Assembly: GCF_030035675.1 (NCBI RefSeq) | Contig: NC_084482.1 | Location: 225,103,943 to 225,167,942 of the forward strand | Direction of reading: 5' to 3' | Length of the DNA stretch: 64,000 bases | DNA from: Rhineura floridana | Lineage: Eukaryota > Chordata > Lepidosauria > Squamata > Rhineuridae | In this document: positions 13,498 to 23,658 of the stretch, piece after piece | How the letters are laid out: each line of letters begins with the position of its first letter | How positions within the stretch are numbered: position 1 is the first letter of the stretch | Translations under genes and position numbers: made by a program | The notes under the pieces: model-generated | Told to the model about the DNA's origin: nothing | What the model saw: only the letters and a program-made list of their open reading frames with translations | Databases searched by the model: none

Positions 13498-14651
13498 GTG
13501 GATGTGTTTGTGTCTATTTATGTGAATTTGTATGTGTTGTTGTGTGAATGTGTTTGTTTGGGTTTAGGTATATTTAAAATGTGCCTGGGAGAGCATACTT
13601 TGTACCTCACGGGGGGGCTTTCGGGGGCCCCAATCAGCGTAGTGATGGGTAATGGGAGGTATGGTGTTAGGAGGAGAACAGGCCAGGTAAGGGGAACTCG
13701 TCCCAGACAAGTTGTGCCTGTGCCTCGTTCCGGTTCTCCTCATAGCCACAGGACTGTTGGTTGTTCTATCAGCCAGTCCTTAGATCTCCAGGTGCTGCTT
13801 TTGAATGCCAGGTCGGTATATAATAAAACCTCCCTTGTCCACGACTTAATTGTGGATGAGGGCGCCGACCTGGCATGTATAACCGAGACCTGGGTGGGTG
13901 AGCAGGGAGGAGTTGCTCTTTCTCAGCTTTGCCCACCTGTGTATTCGGTGCAGCACTATGGTAGATCTGAGGGCTGGGGAGGCGGGGTTGCTGTGGTCTA
14001 TAGGAGTTCTTTCTCTCTCACCAGGCACCATGTCCAGATGGCGACTGGTCTTGAGTGCCTCCACCTTGTGTTGGGCCAAGGAGACAGACTGGGAATCCTG
14101 TTGGTGTACCTTGCTGCACAACAGCTTCCCTAGCTGAGCTGACAGAGATAGTCTCGGAGGTACTGTTGAGGTCCCCCAGACTGGTGGTGCTGGGGGACAT
14201 CAACATTCATGCCGAGACTGTCTTATCTGGGGGGGCTCAGGACTTCATGGCCTCCATGACAACCATGGGGCTGTCTCAATTTGTTACGGGCCCAACACAT
14301 GTGTTGGGTCACACCCTTGATTTGATCTTCGCCACTGGTCATGGAGATGGTGATCTGGAGGTGGGGTGTTTTTCATCTACTCCATTGTCATGGACAGATC
14401 ACCGCTTGCTGAGCTTTAGACTCACAGCGACCCTTTCCCTCTGCAAAGGTGGGGGACCTATTAAGTTGGTCCGCTCCCGGAGACTCATGGATCCTACTGG
14501 TTTTCAGAGGGCTCTGGGAGTTTTTCCAGCTGATAGCACTGGCGCTCCTGTCGAGGCCTTGGTCGAACTGTGGAACACGGAGATGGCCCGGGCTATTGAC
14601 ACGATTGCTCCCGCGCGCCCTCTTCGATGCAGAGCTCATACAGCTCCGTGA
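13498..14651 (+). pseudogene. L2 endonuclease region in two frames
   Basis: The first piece runs to about 14133 and holds the APE N-terminal motifs (LNARSVYNK, ITETWVGE, GGVAVVY). The second, in another frame from about 14131, holds the C-terminal half with GDINIH and the catalytic SWTDHRLL motif. The frame switch near 14130 would stop translation, so this domain is inactive as it stands. It directly precedes the RT frame of the same element. Confidence 0.8.
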
Positions 14652-14803
14652 TATACCCCAGAGCTGAGAGTGATGAAGCAAGAGAGAAGGAGGCTGGAGT
14701 GCAGATGGAGACGAACTCCAGACGGATGCAGTTATGCTTTGGTAAGTGCCTCCACTAAGTTGTATATGAAAGCGGTAAGGGAACAATTATAGACCGGTGG
14801 CGA

Positions 14804-16111
14804 ATGTCCCTTTTTTGGGGCAAGGTTTTGGAGCGGGTGGTTGCTGGCCAGCTCCAGGTGCTCTTGGATGAAACTGATTATCTGGATCCGTTTCAATCCG
14901 GTTTTAGGTCCGGTTTTGGCACAGAAACAGCCTTGGTCGCCCTGTATGATGACCTTTGTCGGGAGAGGGATAGAGGGAGTGTGACTCTGTTGATTCTCCT
15001 TGATCTCTCAGCGGCGTTTGATACCATCGACCATGGTATCCTTCTGGGGAGACTCGCGGAGTTGGGAGTTGGGGGCACTGCTTGGCAGTGGCTCTGCTCC
15101 TACTTGGCGGATCGTCGCCAGAAGGTAGTACTTGGGGAACATTACTCGACACCTTGGACTCTCCATTGTGGAGTTCCTCAGGGGTCGGTTTTGTCCCCCA
15201 TGCTTTTTAACATCTACATGCAGCCTCTGGGTGTCGTCATCAGGAGTTTTGGAGTGTGTTGTCATCAGTATGCTGATGACACACAGCTCTATTTCTCCTT
15301 TTCATCTTCTTCAGGTGAGGCTGTTGAAGTGCTGAACCGTTGCCTGACCGCGATAACGGACTGGATGAGAGCTAATAAACTGAAGCTCAATCCAGACAAG
15401 ACTGAGACACTGTTGGTGAGTGCCTTCCACGCCCAGATGGTGGATGTTCATCCTGTTCTAGATGGGGTTACACTCCCCTTGAAAGAACAGGTTCGTAGTT
15501 TGGGGGTCCTTTTCGATCCTTCCTTGTCTCTCGACGCTCAAGTGGCCTCGGTGGCACGGAATGCGTTCTACCATCTTCGTCTGGTAGCCCAGCTACGCCC
15601 CTATCTGGACAGGGATGATCTCGCCTCAGTTGTTCATGCTCTGGTAACTTCTAGATTGGACTACTGTAATGCGCTCTACGTAGGGCTGCCCTTGAAGACG
15701 GTTCGGAAACTTCAGCTAGTGCAAAACGCAGCAGCCAGACTGTTGACGAGGACCAGCCGGTCAGCGCATATAACACCTGTTCTGGCCCGTTTGCACTGGC
15801 TACCTATTTGTTTCCGGGCCAGATTCAAGGTGCTGGTTTTGACCTATAAAGCCTTACACGGTGTGGGACCGCAATACCTTGTGGAACGCCTCTCCCGCTA
15901 TGAACCTACCCGGTCACTTCGCTCAGCATCTAAGGCCCTCCTCTGGGTACCAACTCACCGGGAAGCCCGGAGGACAGTTACTAGATCTAGGGCCTTTTCT
16001 GTAGAGGCCCCCGAATTGTGGAACAGCCTCCCCGAAGAGGTACGCCTGGCGCCTACGCTACTATCCTTCCGGCGCCAGGTTAAGACCTGGCTATGCTCCC
16101 AGGCATTTTAA
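14804..16111 (+). CDS. L2 LINE reverse transcriptase (long intact frame)
   Basis: A 435-codon frame begins inside RT and runs to the natural end of ORF2. Visible RT motifs are LDLSAAFDTIDH (motif A), GVPQGSVLSPMLFNIY (motif B) and YADDTQLY (catalytic YADD). The C-terminal part has RLDYCNALY and LHWLPICFR, typical of L2 and related CR1-group elements. The frame lacks the endonuclease and the RT N-terminus, so it is a piece of ORF2, not a complete protein; the ATG at 14804 is an internal methionine. The length without a stop suggests a fairly young insertion. Such enzymes copy the element's RNA into DNA at a nicked target. Confidence 0.88.
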   Translation: MSLFWGKVLERVVAGQLQVLLDETDYLDPFQSGFRSGFGTETALVALYDDLCRERDRGSVTLLILLDLSAAFDTIDHGILLGRLAELGVGGTAWQWLCSYLADRRQKVVLGEHYSTPWTLHCGVPQGSVLSPMLFNIYMQPLGVVIRSFGVCCHQYADDTQLYFSFSSSSGEAVEVLNRCLTAITDWMRANKLKLNPDKTETLLVSAFHAQMVDVHPVLDGVTLPLKEQVRSLGVLFDPSLSLDAQVASVARNAFYHLRLVAQLRPYLDRDDLASVVHALVTSRLDYCNALYVGLPLKTVRKLQLVQNAAARLLTRTSRSAHITPVLARLHWLPICFRARFKVLVLTYKALHGVGPQYLVERLSRYEPTRSLRSASKALLWVPTHREARRTVTRSRAFSVEAPELWNSLPEEVRLAPTLLSFRRQVKTWLCSQAF

Positions 16112-16300
16112 ATGTTTAAATATTTAATGTCTATAACTTTTAAACTTTTATATCTTGTTTAATATATTATTCTGTTTTGTTGGTGTTTTACTGTTAGTAT
16201 CTGATTTTATTGTGATATTGTGTATTTTAACCTTTTGTACACCGCCCAGAGAGCTATTTGCTATGGGCGGTTTATAAATGAAACAAATAAAAATAAATAT

Positions 16301-16690
16301 ATATTTGGGGACTCCAATGCGCCAGCCATTCTTACACAGAGGGAGCCAGGGGCTCCCAGAAACAGCCTCACACTCCAAAATGAGTTGCAATTATTCTTGA
16401 GCAGCTGAGAATGGATGTGAATGACCGCTGTTTTGAAGTGCAAATTCCATGTGAAGTTGGTTTATTTTATTGATTTCAGACAGGTTTATCTTCTAACAGA
16501 AGGCAAGATAATCTAACAGATTACATCAAATGTTCCAAATGAAAACCAACATCAGTGAAAAGTAAACCTTTTTTAAAAAATGTGATAACCTCTGTTCAGG
16601 TTGAAAGGGGCAGCAATCAGATCTCCTGTTTTTCAGATCAGCACCATGCATGGGGGGGGAGATGAACAAGTTTAACTCTTTCTCTTCCTG
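16301..16690. other. No recognised feature
   Basis: AT-rich sequence between the L2 tail and a MITE. I see no exon, RNA gene or repeat family I can name. Confidence 0.5.
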
Positions 16691-16851
16691 GTCACGTCCA
16701 CACCACTCATTTAAAGGCTTCCTCCAAAGAATGCTGGAAAGTGTCATGTGTTAAGGGTGCTAGGAATTGTAGCTCTGTGAGGGGTAAACAACAGTTGCCA
16801 GGATTCTGTGGGGGGAAGGCATGTGCTTTAAAGGTATGGTGCGGATGTCAC
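16691..16851. mobile_element. MITE with GTCAC termini
   Basis: The left end reads GTCACGTCCACACC and the right end GGTGCGGATGTCAC in inverted orientation, each followed inward by TTTAAAGG-like sequence. The same design is seen at 26853-27061. It is a short non-autonomous DNA transposon with no coding capacity; the superfamily is uncertain. Confidence 0.65.
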
Positions 16852-17414
16852 CAAAAACCACTTCTCCGAAGCTACTATTTGCATTTGTTGGAACCAGGAG
16901 GAACTTCCTTTGAGATGCAAGTTGCAGCTCTCCTCCCCCATATATATATATATTAATTTTTCTCTTCTCCCCACAGTCACAACAATGTTTAGACTTTCCT
17001 TTGGCTGAAATTTACATTACCAAAAAAATTACAATCAACGCTATGGTCAGTATGCCTGTATGCGAAGAGCCAAACTAGATTTGACAGTGGTTGCCTTATT
17101 GTGGGGATGTGGGATCTGTGTTTAGGGAGGCTGAATCGTCCCCCTTTCCTTCCTCCCTCCCCACTTTCCCACCCCATAATCCATTGCTCCAGGCACTTTT
17201 CCTAAGCCCAGCCCATCTCCAATGCTAGAGTCGGGTTGTGCGGGGAAAAAACAAAGGAATTCTGGTGGCTGATCCAGGGAGGCAAATGTGAGGAGAAGAA
17301 ATCCAATTCCTCCCACCTGTGTGCACCTTTATGGGTTTAAAATGGGGACTCCGCTCTCTGCTTTATGCATGCACGGGGCAGTCACATGACAAAGTAAATA
17401 CAGCTGCCACCATT
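16852..17414. other. No recognised feature
   Basis: Holds a short TA repeat near 16943-16955 and mixed-composition sequence. No splice-flanked exon matching the next A2M exon was found on the minus strand. Confidence 0.5.
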
Positions 17415-17600
17415 ATTTACTTATTTATTACATTCATACCCCGCCTTTTCTTTTCATGATAGAAACCCAAGGAGGCTTACATCTGGTTCCCAGGTGGTCT
17501 CCCATCCAGGCACTGACCGGACCTGACCCTGCTTAGCTTCAGCAGGGAGCTGGCCTCATGTGCCTTCAGACCATAGCCTGGGACCCTGGGATCATATCAT
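17415..17600 (-). repeat. Diverged 5S rRNA-like SINE fragment with LINE tail
   Basis: 17425-17475 resembles an L2-type tail in reverse. The stretch around 17490-17545 read on the minus strand gives GAAGCTAAGCAGGGTCAGG and GGATGGGAGACC, which are the internal promoter region of 5S rRNA. It is more diverged than the copies at 20921 and 28385 and too short to be a 5S gene. Confidence 0.6.
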
Positions 17601-17672
17601 TGTTGGCTCTGGTCCATAGAGCCCAGTATTGTCTATGCCAGGTGGCCTTTCCCTAAACCTGAGGGGTGGGGG

Positions 17673-17788
17673 CAGAGCTTGGAAAAGTTACTTTTTTGAA
17701 CTACAGCTCCCATCAGCCGAATCCAGTGACTATGCTGGCTGGGGCTGATGGGAGTTGTAGTTCAAAAAAGTAACTTTTCCAAGCTCTG
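17673..17788. mobile_element. hAT-type hairpin MITE with 8-bp target duplication
   Basis: Nearly perfect palindrome with ends CAGAGCTTGGAAAAGTTAC and its inverse. It is flanked by the identical 8-bp direct repeat GGTGGGGG at 17665-17672 and 17789-17796. Terminal CAG...CTG and an 8-bp duplication are hAT hallmarks. The nearby 23109-23224 element belongs to the same family. Confidence 0.85.
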
Positions 17789-17928
17789 GGTGGGGGACAG
17801 TAACTGGAGCTGCCTGGGATTGAACCTGAGAGCTTCCCCGTTAGACTGACTTACATCCCCTTCCCCGGACATTCCCTCACTGTTTCGGCCCATGCCGTTG
17901 AAACAAAGGTTGCTCCATTCAGGCTTAC

Positions 17929-18153
17929 CAAATAGTGAAAGACAACCTTCTCCTCTTTCATGACGTCTCGATTCAAGACATAGTGCACTCGGACTGGCTG
18001 CACATGACCGCAGCTTAACGTCCCAGAGATGGACTCGATGTGGAGGTAGCTTTGGCTCGGTGAGTAAAACCGTCGCACTGAACGAGAGGCACTCTCATGA
18101 TCGGGACTGATCCAGTGCTCGTCAGAACATTGTGCTTCCGATTTATAATGTGC
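17929..18153 (-). CDS. A2M-family gene, exon equivalent to A2M exon 12
   Basis: This 225-nt exon (75 codons, phase 0 at both ends) has acceptor TTTACCAG and donor GTAAGC. It encodes AHYKSEAQCSDEHW followed by SPSQSYLHIESISGTLSCGH, then VRVHYVLN and FHYL. That matches human A2M around YGYQWVSEEHEEAH, SPSKSFVHLE, LPCGHTQTVQAHYILN and SFYYL, the start of macroglobulin domain MG5. It follows the 23239-23394 exon in phase. The next exon, which would lead toward the bait region, is not found to the left. Instead the intron contains MITEs, a whole L2 and the satellite array, running out of the window. Which A2M paralogue this is (A2M, PZP-like, ovostatin or A2ML1-like) cannot be settled here. Confidence 0.92.
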
Positions 18154-19252
18154 CTGGTAAAGAGATAACATAAAAAAGGGAAACCACAGATGCCCTGAAA
18201 CTGAGGGAAATTAATTAAGTTGGTCAATAACAAAAGATGATCTTCTGTAATAGCCAAGGATGCTACTGAGCCAATCCAAACCTTCATGGAAGGATCCAAT
18301 TAGTGTTAGTGCATTAGCCAGGCCTTGGCATGGTATGCGCTGGCCTTGACTGGATTACCAAATTAACACACAGCTGCCTGCATTTCTGTCCAGCACTCCT
18401 TTGCCAGGGCTGGGTCAGAGAGACGCTGTTGGAAAATTGGGAGGGCAGGGAGGCGGAATTAGCCTGTTGTCATTGCTATTCACCCAAAAGCTTCCTCTTA
18501 ACTCAAGATTACAGTTGCAGGCAGGACAATGTCAACACAACATCAGTGTCCTTAAGTCCCAATGCATCTATAACAGCTTGATCTACCATCTCATTATCAA
18601 CAATTCCCACAATTGTATTGGGCTGGAATTGAAGAACCCAGAACCAAAAGACCCATTAATTGCCATTCTGAATTCAAGAACCGTATTTCAGTTACCAAAA
18701 TGTATACTGTAACTCCATTCTGAATGGCCAATAACTCCCAACGAGGAGTCCATTAACACCACCACCCTATGAGATCTCACACCTGTAACCCACTCTGAAG
18801 CCAACACTTCAGCTACCAACTCAGTTATTGGTACTGAATCCCAATCAGATAGACAAAAGTTCTTTTGGACACTAAATGTTGGGACATAAAAGGCTATACC
18901 ATCACCCCATCCATCCCTAGGCACATATGCATAAATCAAGTGCCATTGGTGACACCTGGGGAAAAAATAATTTCACAGCTTTTGTCTGGAGCCAAGACAG
19001 CTTTTCATCACAACTCAATTCAACCATCAGAGGCACTCACATCAATTCACAGAATAAAGGGACAGACATTCAAGGAGCAATTTGATTTTCCACCATACTG
19101 GTCTGCAACCAAGCCCAAGCCATAACCACATAAGCAGCTCCCTTTGTTAAATGTTCCAGGACCACTAAATTTCCAACAGTCTTCAAAAATATAATACCCA
19201 AATCCCTCCTGAAAGCTCTACCCTCCATCCCACACAGTAACATCCAACAAGA
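18154..19252. other. A2M intron sequence, no named feature
   Basis: Part of the 5-kb intron between the exon 11 and exon 12 equivalents. It carries no motif I recognise. Composition and style of 18560-19250 resemble 20042-20460 and 20583-20880, so they may be parts of one old repeat split by the CR1 and MITE insertions. Confidence 0.4.
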
Positions 19253-19592
19253 TATGATAGCACTCTTCAAGTACATGGAAGGTTGTCATATAGAGGAGGG
19301 CCAGGATCTCTTCTCGATTGACCCAGAGTGCAGGACACGGAATAATGGGCTCAAGTTTCAGGAAGCCAGATTTCGAGTGGACATCAGGAAAAACTTCCTA
19401 ACAGAGCCATACAACAATGGAACCAATGACCTAGAGAGGTAGTGGGCTCTCCGACACTGGAGGCCTTCAAGAGGCAGCTGGACAGCCATCTGTCGGGAAT
19501 GCTTTGATTTGGATTCCTGCATTGAGCAGGGGGGTGGACTTGATGGCCTTATAGGCCCCTTCCAACTCTACTATTCTATGATTCTATGATTC
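19253..19592 (+). mobile_element. CR1 LINE 3' end
   Basis: The frame reads IALFKYMEGCHIEEGQDLF and [20 protein letters not shown], the CR1 ORF2 C-terminus. It is followed by the CR1 3' UTR phrase GGCCTTATAGGCCCCTTCC and the short terminal repeat ATTCTATGATTCT at about 19572-19590. It is 5'-truncated, as usual for CR1. Confidence 0.92.
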
Positions 19593-19611
19593 TAATAATG
19601 TTTGTCTCAAG

Positions 19612-20041
19612 CAGGGATGGGTGAGAATTTCGATTCAGTTTGCATTTCAAGCAGAATTTATCAAATTCACGATTTCCTAAACAATATGAGAACCAAAACA
19701 CATAAATAAATAAATAAATTCACATTTATTAGAATTTTGGGATGCAGTTTGCCGACTTAATAGCATTTACAAAAATGCATTATGTTAGGGGAAAGCATAA
19801 AAATGAATACATGATGAATATAACATGCAAAAAAGCATAAAATGATGAGAAATGGCTTTGTCAAAACTGCCTACAAAAATGTGCTTATTTGGAGGAATTC
19901 GCACTAAAATTGTGGAAAATTTTCATGAGGATTTTTTAAAAAAAAAAATTGCAGATGGCTGTAGAAATGTAGAGAACTGAATTTAACATTTGAAAAATGA
20001 GAAACTGAGAGAATCAAAACAGGCAGATCTTCTATCCCTAG
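19612..20041. mobile_element. AT-rich MITE with CTAGGGAT-like ends
   Basis: The left end contains AGGGATGGGTGAGAA and the right end CTTCTATCCCTAG in inverted relation. The interior is AT-rich with a TAAA microsatellite. A related piece lies at 22703-22890 in the opposite orientation, starting CTAGGGATGGAAAGATCTG. No coding sequence; superfamily not assigned. Confidence 0.5.
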
Positions 20042-20463
20042 TCTGAAGTCTCCTGGCCACTCCACAGTCATCCCCTAAGTAAGACTCCAAGGAACAGTAA
20101 TAAACAGCCACAAACTATCCTCAAAGCCTTTGTCTGAATTGCAGATCCACAATAGACCTGGACAGAACATCAACAGCATTTTCCAATTCCTAAATCAAGA
20201 AAAAAAATAGTCCCATTAACAAATCAAATGGAGTGGGAGTTTCATCTGTTTCAGGAACTCCCCATTTTAATCATTCTTCAGACTTTCTCAATGAGGACAA
20301 TTATAATCACCACACTATATCCAGGGGCCCAGCATATCCTGCAAAAGATGGCGCAATCCATCCCCATCTATAAGGAGACAGCAATTATACAAATGAAAGG
20401 ATGATCTGCAGCAAAATATTCAAAGTGGTCACCAGAAGCCCCCACATAACTCAAACCATCCGT
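20042..20463. other. A2M intron sequence, no named feature
   Basis: No exon or named repeat seen. Possibly a continuation of the unclassified repeat around 18.6-19.2 kb. Confidence 0.35.
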
Positions 20464-20583
20464 AACAAAAATCAGGGCTGTGGAGTCGGTACTCCAGACC
20501 TTCGACTCCGACTCCTCTATTTTTCTACTGTCCGACTCCGACTCCACCCAAAATTGCTCCCGACTCCGACTCCACAGTCCTGA
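20464..20583. mobile_element. GACTCC-rich element with inverted ends
   Basis: Ends are CAGGGCTGTGGAGTCGG and the near-perfect inverse CCGACTCCACAGTCCTG (16 of 17 bases pair). The interior repeats CCGACTCCGACTCC. It looks like a short non-autonomous DNA element; family not assigned. Confidence 0.6.
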
Positions 20584-20920
20584 CAAAAATAGCAACATTG
20601 GATCTCCTGTCCTCCTTGCCTTACCTTTCCGTAGAGCAGTATAACCCAGCAATCTAACGGCCAATATCTCCAAAAGCCAAGTTTTCTGTACGTAAACTAG
20701 AACAGGCTAACACCTGCAAACCACTCAATAAACATTTCAACGCCTGCCTGTCAGCCGCTAAACTATACATGTTCCAGCTCATTATCTCAAGGGCAAACAT
20801 GCAACGTCTCTCTGAGTGCCCTAAAATCCCACAAGTGTGTTCCATGGGCAAGCCTTTTAGGTAGAGGACTTATCCTAGTCTGCATCTGTGTTGCAATTGC
20901 TTTTTAATATGTTTTTAAAG

Positions 20921-21570
20921 TCTACGGCCATGCTACCCTGAACACGCCCGATCCCGTCTGATCTGGGAAACTAAGCAGGATCAGGCCTGGTTAGTACTTA
21001 GATGGGAGACCGCCTGGGAATCCCGGGTGCCGTAGGCTTAGAGGAAGGCAATGGTAAGCCACCTCTGAATGCCTCTTACCATGAAAACCCTATGAATATA
21101 TCCAAAAAGACCCATGAAAAAATGGAAATGGACTGCCTTCAAGTTGATCCCGACTCACAGCGACCCTATGAATAGGGTGTTCATGGTAAGCGGTATTCAG
21201 AGGGGGTTTCCCATTGCCTCCCTCTGAGGTTAGTCCTCCCCGGCTGGCTAGGGCCTGCTCAGCTTGCCACAGCTGCACAAGCCAGCCCCTTCCTTGTCTG
21301 CAACTGCCAGCTGGGGGGCAACTGGGTTCCTTGGGACTATGCAGCTTGCCCACAGCTGCCCAGGAGGCAGGGCATGTAACCCCTGAGCCACTCGCTGTGG
21401 GGGTGATCTTTAGCTGGCCCTTGACACACCCAGAAGACACGAGCGGGGATTTGGACTCACAGACTCTGGACTCCCAGCCAGGTTCTCCTCCCCACTGTGC
21501 TAGACCAGCTGTTAATAGATTCATAGGGTCGCCATAAGTCGTAACCGACTTGAAGGCATATAACAACAAA
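20921..21570 (+). mobile_element. 5S rRNA-derived SINE, split by another SINE
   Basis: 20921-21038 closely follows 5S rRNA (TCTACGGCCATGCTACCCTG, CTAAGCAGGATCAGGCC, GATGGGAGACCGCCTGGGAA, GGTGCCGTAGGC). It continues into a body with CCACCTCTGAATG. The BovB-like 3' end (CATAGGGTCGCCATAAGTCG, CGACTTGAAGGCATATAACA) appears only at about 21518-21570. The intact copy at 28385-28610 has no gap there, so 21119-21517 was inserted into it. It is a retroposon, not a 5S gene, because it has the LINE tail. Confidence 0.88.
21119..21517 (-). mobile_element. SINE inserted into the 5S SINE
   Basis: The left end reads TGGACTGCCTTCAAGTTGAT, CCCTATGAATAGGG and GGTTTCCCATTGCCTCCCTC, which on the minus strand is a Sauria-type SINE tail. 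The rest (about 21235-21510) is longer than other Sauria copies here and has a tRNA-unrelated body, so it may be a chimeric or variant SINE. It interrupts the 5S SINE. Confidence 0.6.
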
Positions 21571-21795
21571 TGTTTTTAAAGCTTCTTTAAAAAAGATGTT
21601 TTTAAAGCTTTTTTAAAAAAAATGTTTTTAGAATGTTTTGTTTTAATATGTTTTTAAGGATGTTTTGTTGTAATATATTTTAAAGTCTGTTTTTATGATG
21701 TTTTAGAATGTTTGTAGTGCTTTTGTTTGCCGCCTTGGGCTCCTGCTGGGATGTAGGGTGGGATATAAATCTAATAAAAAATAAATAAATTACCC
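21571..21795 (+). mobile_element. L2-type LINE 3' tail
   Basis: Repeated AAGATGTTTTTAAAG-like units lead into GCCGCCTTGGGCTCCTGCTG, then GTGGGATATAAATCTAATAA and AAATAAATAAAT. The same ending is at 37190-37243 and 63830-63897. Only 3' UTR remains. Confidence 0.8.
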
Positions 21796-22302
21796 ACATC
21801 CAAATTCTTATCTGCCTCTTTCAGAATAATCATCATTTTTTAAGGTTTTTTTCCCCTTGGTCTGTTGTACAAGATATAACCTCAGCAATGCCATAAAGGC
21901 AACAACCTGCTCCTTCTTCACAACCAAAAGACAAACATCAGCTTTCTGCTTCTCTGCTAAGAACTCAGCTTCCGGGAGAAGGCGTTTCCCACACCTTATG
22001 CGACCCCAGGTTGCTGCTGCCTGACAAGACAACGTCAGATCTACTTACGTGCCATCATCAGTGGCTGTGTAATATCAACAGCCATTACACCAACCTCTGC
22101 TTCATCTCCGACCTATTTGCATGCCTAGCAACCAACACGGCGCTCATGAAAAAAACAGGAAAGCACTGCCCACGAAGACGCTGCCTGGGGGAAAGAGCGT
22201 CAAGGACAAACGTAGTGACTCCGTAGTGAGCAACACCTGGCTCCAGAACTGCATACACAGTCCTGCCCTTTGATGCCATTTACTTATTTCTATTCCACTT
22301 AG
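21796..22302. other. A2M intron sequence, no named feature
   Basis: No exon or RNA gene supported. A phrase near 21870-21930 (ACCTGCTCCTTCTTCACAAC) recurs in part near 26630 (AACTGCTCCTTCTTCACAAC), hinting at an unclassified dispersed repeat. Confidence 0.35.
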
Positions 22303-22616
22303 AAACATAGAATCATAGAATAGTAGAGCTGGAAGGGGCCTATAAGGCCATCAAGTCCAACCCGCTGCTCAATGCATGAATCCAAATCAAAACATTCCCG
22401 ACAGAATAGAATACTTAATATATAAACATATCTCTAAGCGATTTACAGAAGACTAAAAACAACAACAGAACTTAAACAACAAATGTTACATTAGTACAGA
22501 TTAGTAATAAATATGTTGGGTCTGCTTTAATTTGGATTCCTGCCTTCAGGAGGAGGTTGGACTTGATAGCCTTATAGGCCCCTTTCAACTTTACGATTCT
22601 AGGATACTATAAACTG
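22303..22616. mobile_element. CR1 remnants around an unrelated core
   Basis: 22303-22400 on the minus strand is the CR1 terminus (AATCATAGAATAGTAGAGCT, TATAAGGCCATCAAGTCC). 22520-22616 on the plus strand is a CR1 tail (TTTGGATTCCTGCC, AGCCTTATAGGCCCC). The AT-rich piece between is not recognised. Confidence 0.7.
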
Positions 22617-22702
22617 GTATCAATTCCTTCTCCTTCTGACAGACCTCCCCTCTCAGCCTCCCTGCTCTCATCCAGGACTCCATACATCCACGCTGCTCTC
22701 AC

Positions 22703-22890
22703 TAGGGATGGAAAGATCTGCCCATTTCAGATCTCTCCGTTTATCATTTTTCCAATCTTAAATTCAGTTCTCCACATTTCAGCAGCAATTTCCATGTTTT
22801 TTAAAATTCTCATGAAATACACATACACATTTTTGCAAGCCATTTTTTCACCCTATAATGCATTTTCACTCATACATTAATTTTTATGCA
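22703..22890. mobile_element. Partial copy of the CTAGGGAT-end MITE, inverted
   Basis: Begins CTAGGGATGGAAAGATCTG, shares CTCTCCGTTTATCATTTTTC-style AT-rich sequence and TTTTTGCAAGCCATT with the reverse of 19612-20041. Incomplete at its right end. Confidence 0.45.
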
Positions 22891-23108
22891 GGCAGCAAGG
22901 TGGAAGTCTTTTCCCTCAAGCTGCCCACGGCTTTGTCCCACTCACCCAGTTCCAGACTACAGCAGGTTTAAAATTGTTCCCCATATACTTTAGTCCCAAT
23001 ATAATCCCTGGAGACACCCTTTGGGTTGAAAAAATCCATTGATACTTGTTTGTGTTTTCACATTAACCCCCCCCCTACCTTATTTAGTTCCCAGTCCCCA
23101 CCTAGAGC

Positions 23109-23224
23109 CAGAGATTGGAAAAGTTACTTTTTTGAACTACTACTCCCATCAGCCCAATCCAGTGGCCATGCTGGCTGGGGCTGATGGGAGTTGTAGTTTT
23201 AAAAAGTAACTTTCCCAAGCTCTG
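23109..23224. mobile_element. hAT-type hairpin MITE beside the exon 11 equivalent
   Basis: Palindrome with ends CAGAGATTGGAAAAGTTAC and GTAACTTTCCCAAGCTCTG. Flanking 8-mers are CCTAGAGC and CCTAGACC (7 of 8 match), a decayed hAT target duplication. It is the same family as 17673-17788. It ends 14 bp from the exon boundary at 23239, so it lies next to the splice donor. Confidence 0.82.
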
Positions 23225-23238
23225 CCTAGACCACTCAC

Positions 23239-23394
23239 CTGGATTGTGATAGATTCATCCGTGGACTTTACAATGTATACGGAAAACTGGGCCCGCCCCT
23301 GGTCGTCCGTTGTGTAGCTGGTCCTGAGTTTGAATACACGAATCTCAATTGTTTCGTTGGCCATTGGCACGTTGGCACCATCCACGAGCTTCAC
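23239..23394 (-). CDS. A2M-family gene, exon equivalent to A2M exon 11
   Basis: This 156-nt exon (52 codons, phase 0 at both ends) is bounded by acceptor ACATCTAG and donor GTGAGT. It encodes VKLVDGANVPMANE, then FKLRTSYTTDDQGRAQFSVY. It aligns with A2M VRLVDGKGVPIPNK and the NATTDEHGLVQFSI stretch of macroglobulin domain MG4. It is in phase with the exons on both sides. An hAT MITE sits only 14 bp past its donor site. Confidence 0.93.
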
Positions 23395-23658
23395 CTAGAT
23401 GTGCAAAACCCAACACACACAGAGCAGCCTGTTTTACAGATAGAGAGGTACACGACCATCTGCAGGGTCAGTTCTGGCAGCAGTTCTGGGAGAAGGGTGG
23501 CGAGTTGAGGGCACACAAACAGCATCAGGATCCGAGATGTTGCACCCCAGGATGAGGTCCTGACCACCCCGGCCACTCCTGTTCCAGTGCATACAAGGAA
23601 CGGGAAATGCTCAGGCGTAGAGGGTCTTGCATGGTGCTGACCTCTCAGCCTGCCTTAC

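Larger units (their letters stand above)
13391..16300 (+). mobile_element. L2-clade LINE, 5'-truncated and partly broken
   Basis: A T-rich stretch (13391-13480) follows the satellite. Then comes a frame with the AP-endonuclease signature LNARSVYNK and ITETWV, a second frame with VVLGDINIH and DHRLLSF (endonuclease C-terminal half), and a long reverse transcriptase frame. The 3' end has the L2/CR1-type tail: CACCGCCCAGAGAGC, GGGCGGTTTATAAATG, then AAATAA-like repeats. There is a frame change near 14130. Sequence between the endonuclease and RT, about 14650-14800, is shortened and out of frame. No ORF1 is visible. Clade assignment rests on the RT and tail style; CR1-group kinship is certain, L2 likely. 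Confidence 0.88.

Noticed and set aside
20921-21038. A 5S rRNA gene
   Set aside because: It continues into a SINE body with a BovB-like tail and has several changes from 5S rRNA; it is a retroposon.
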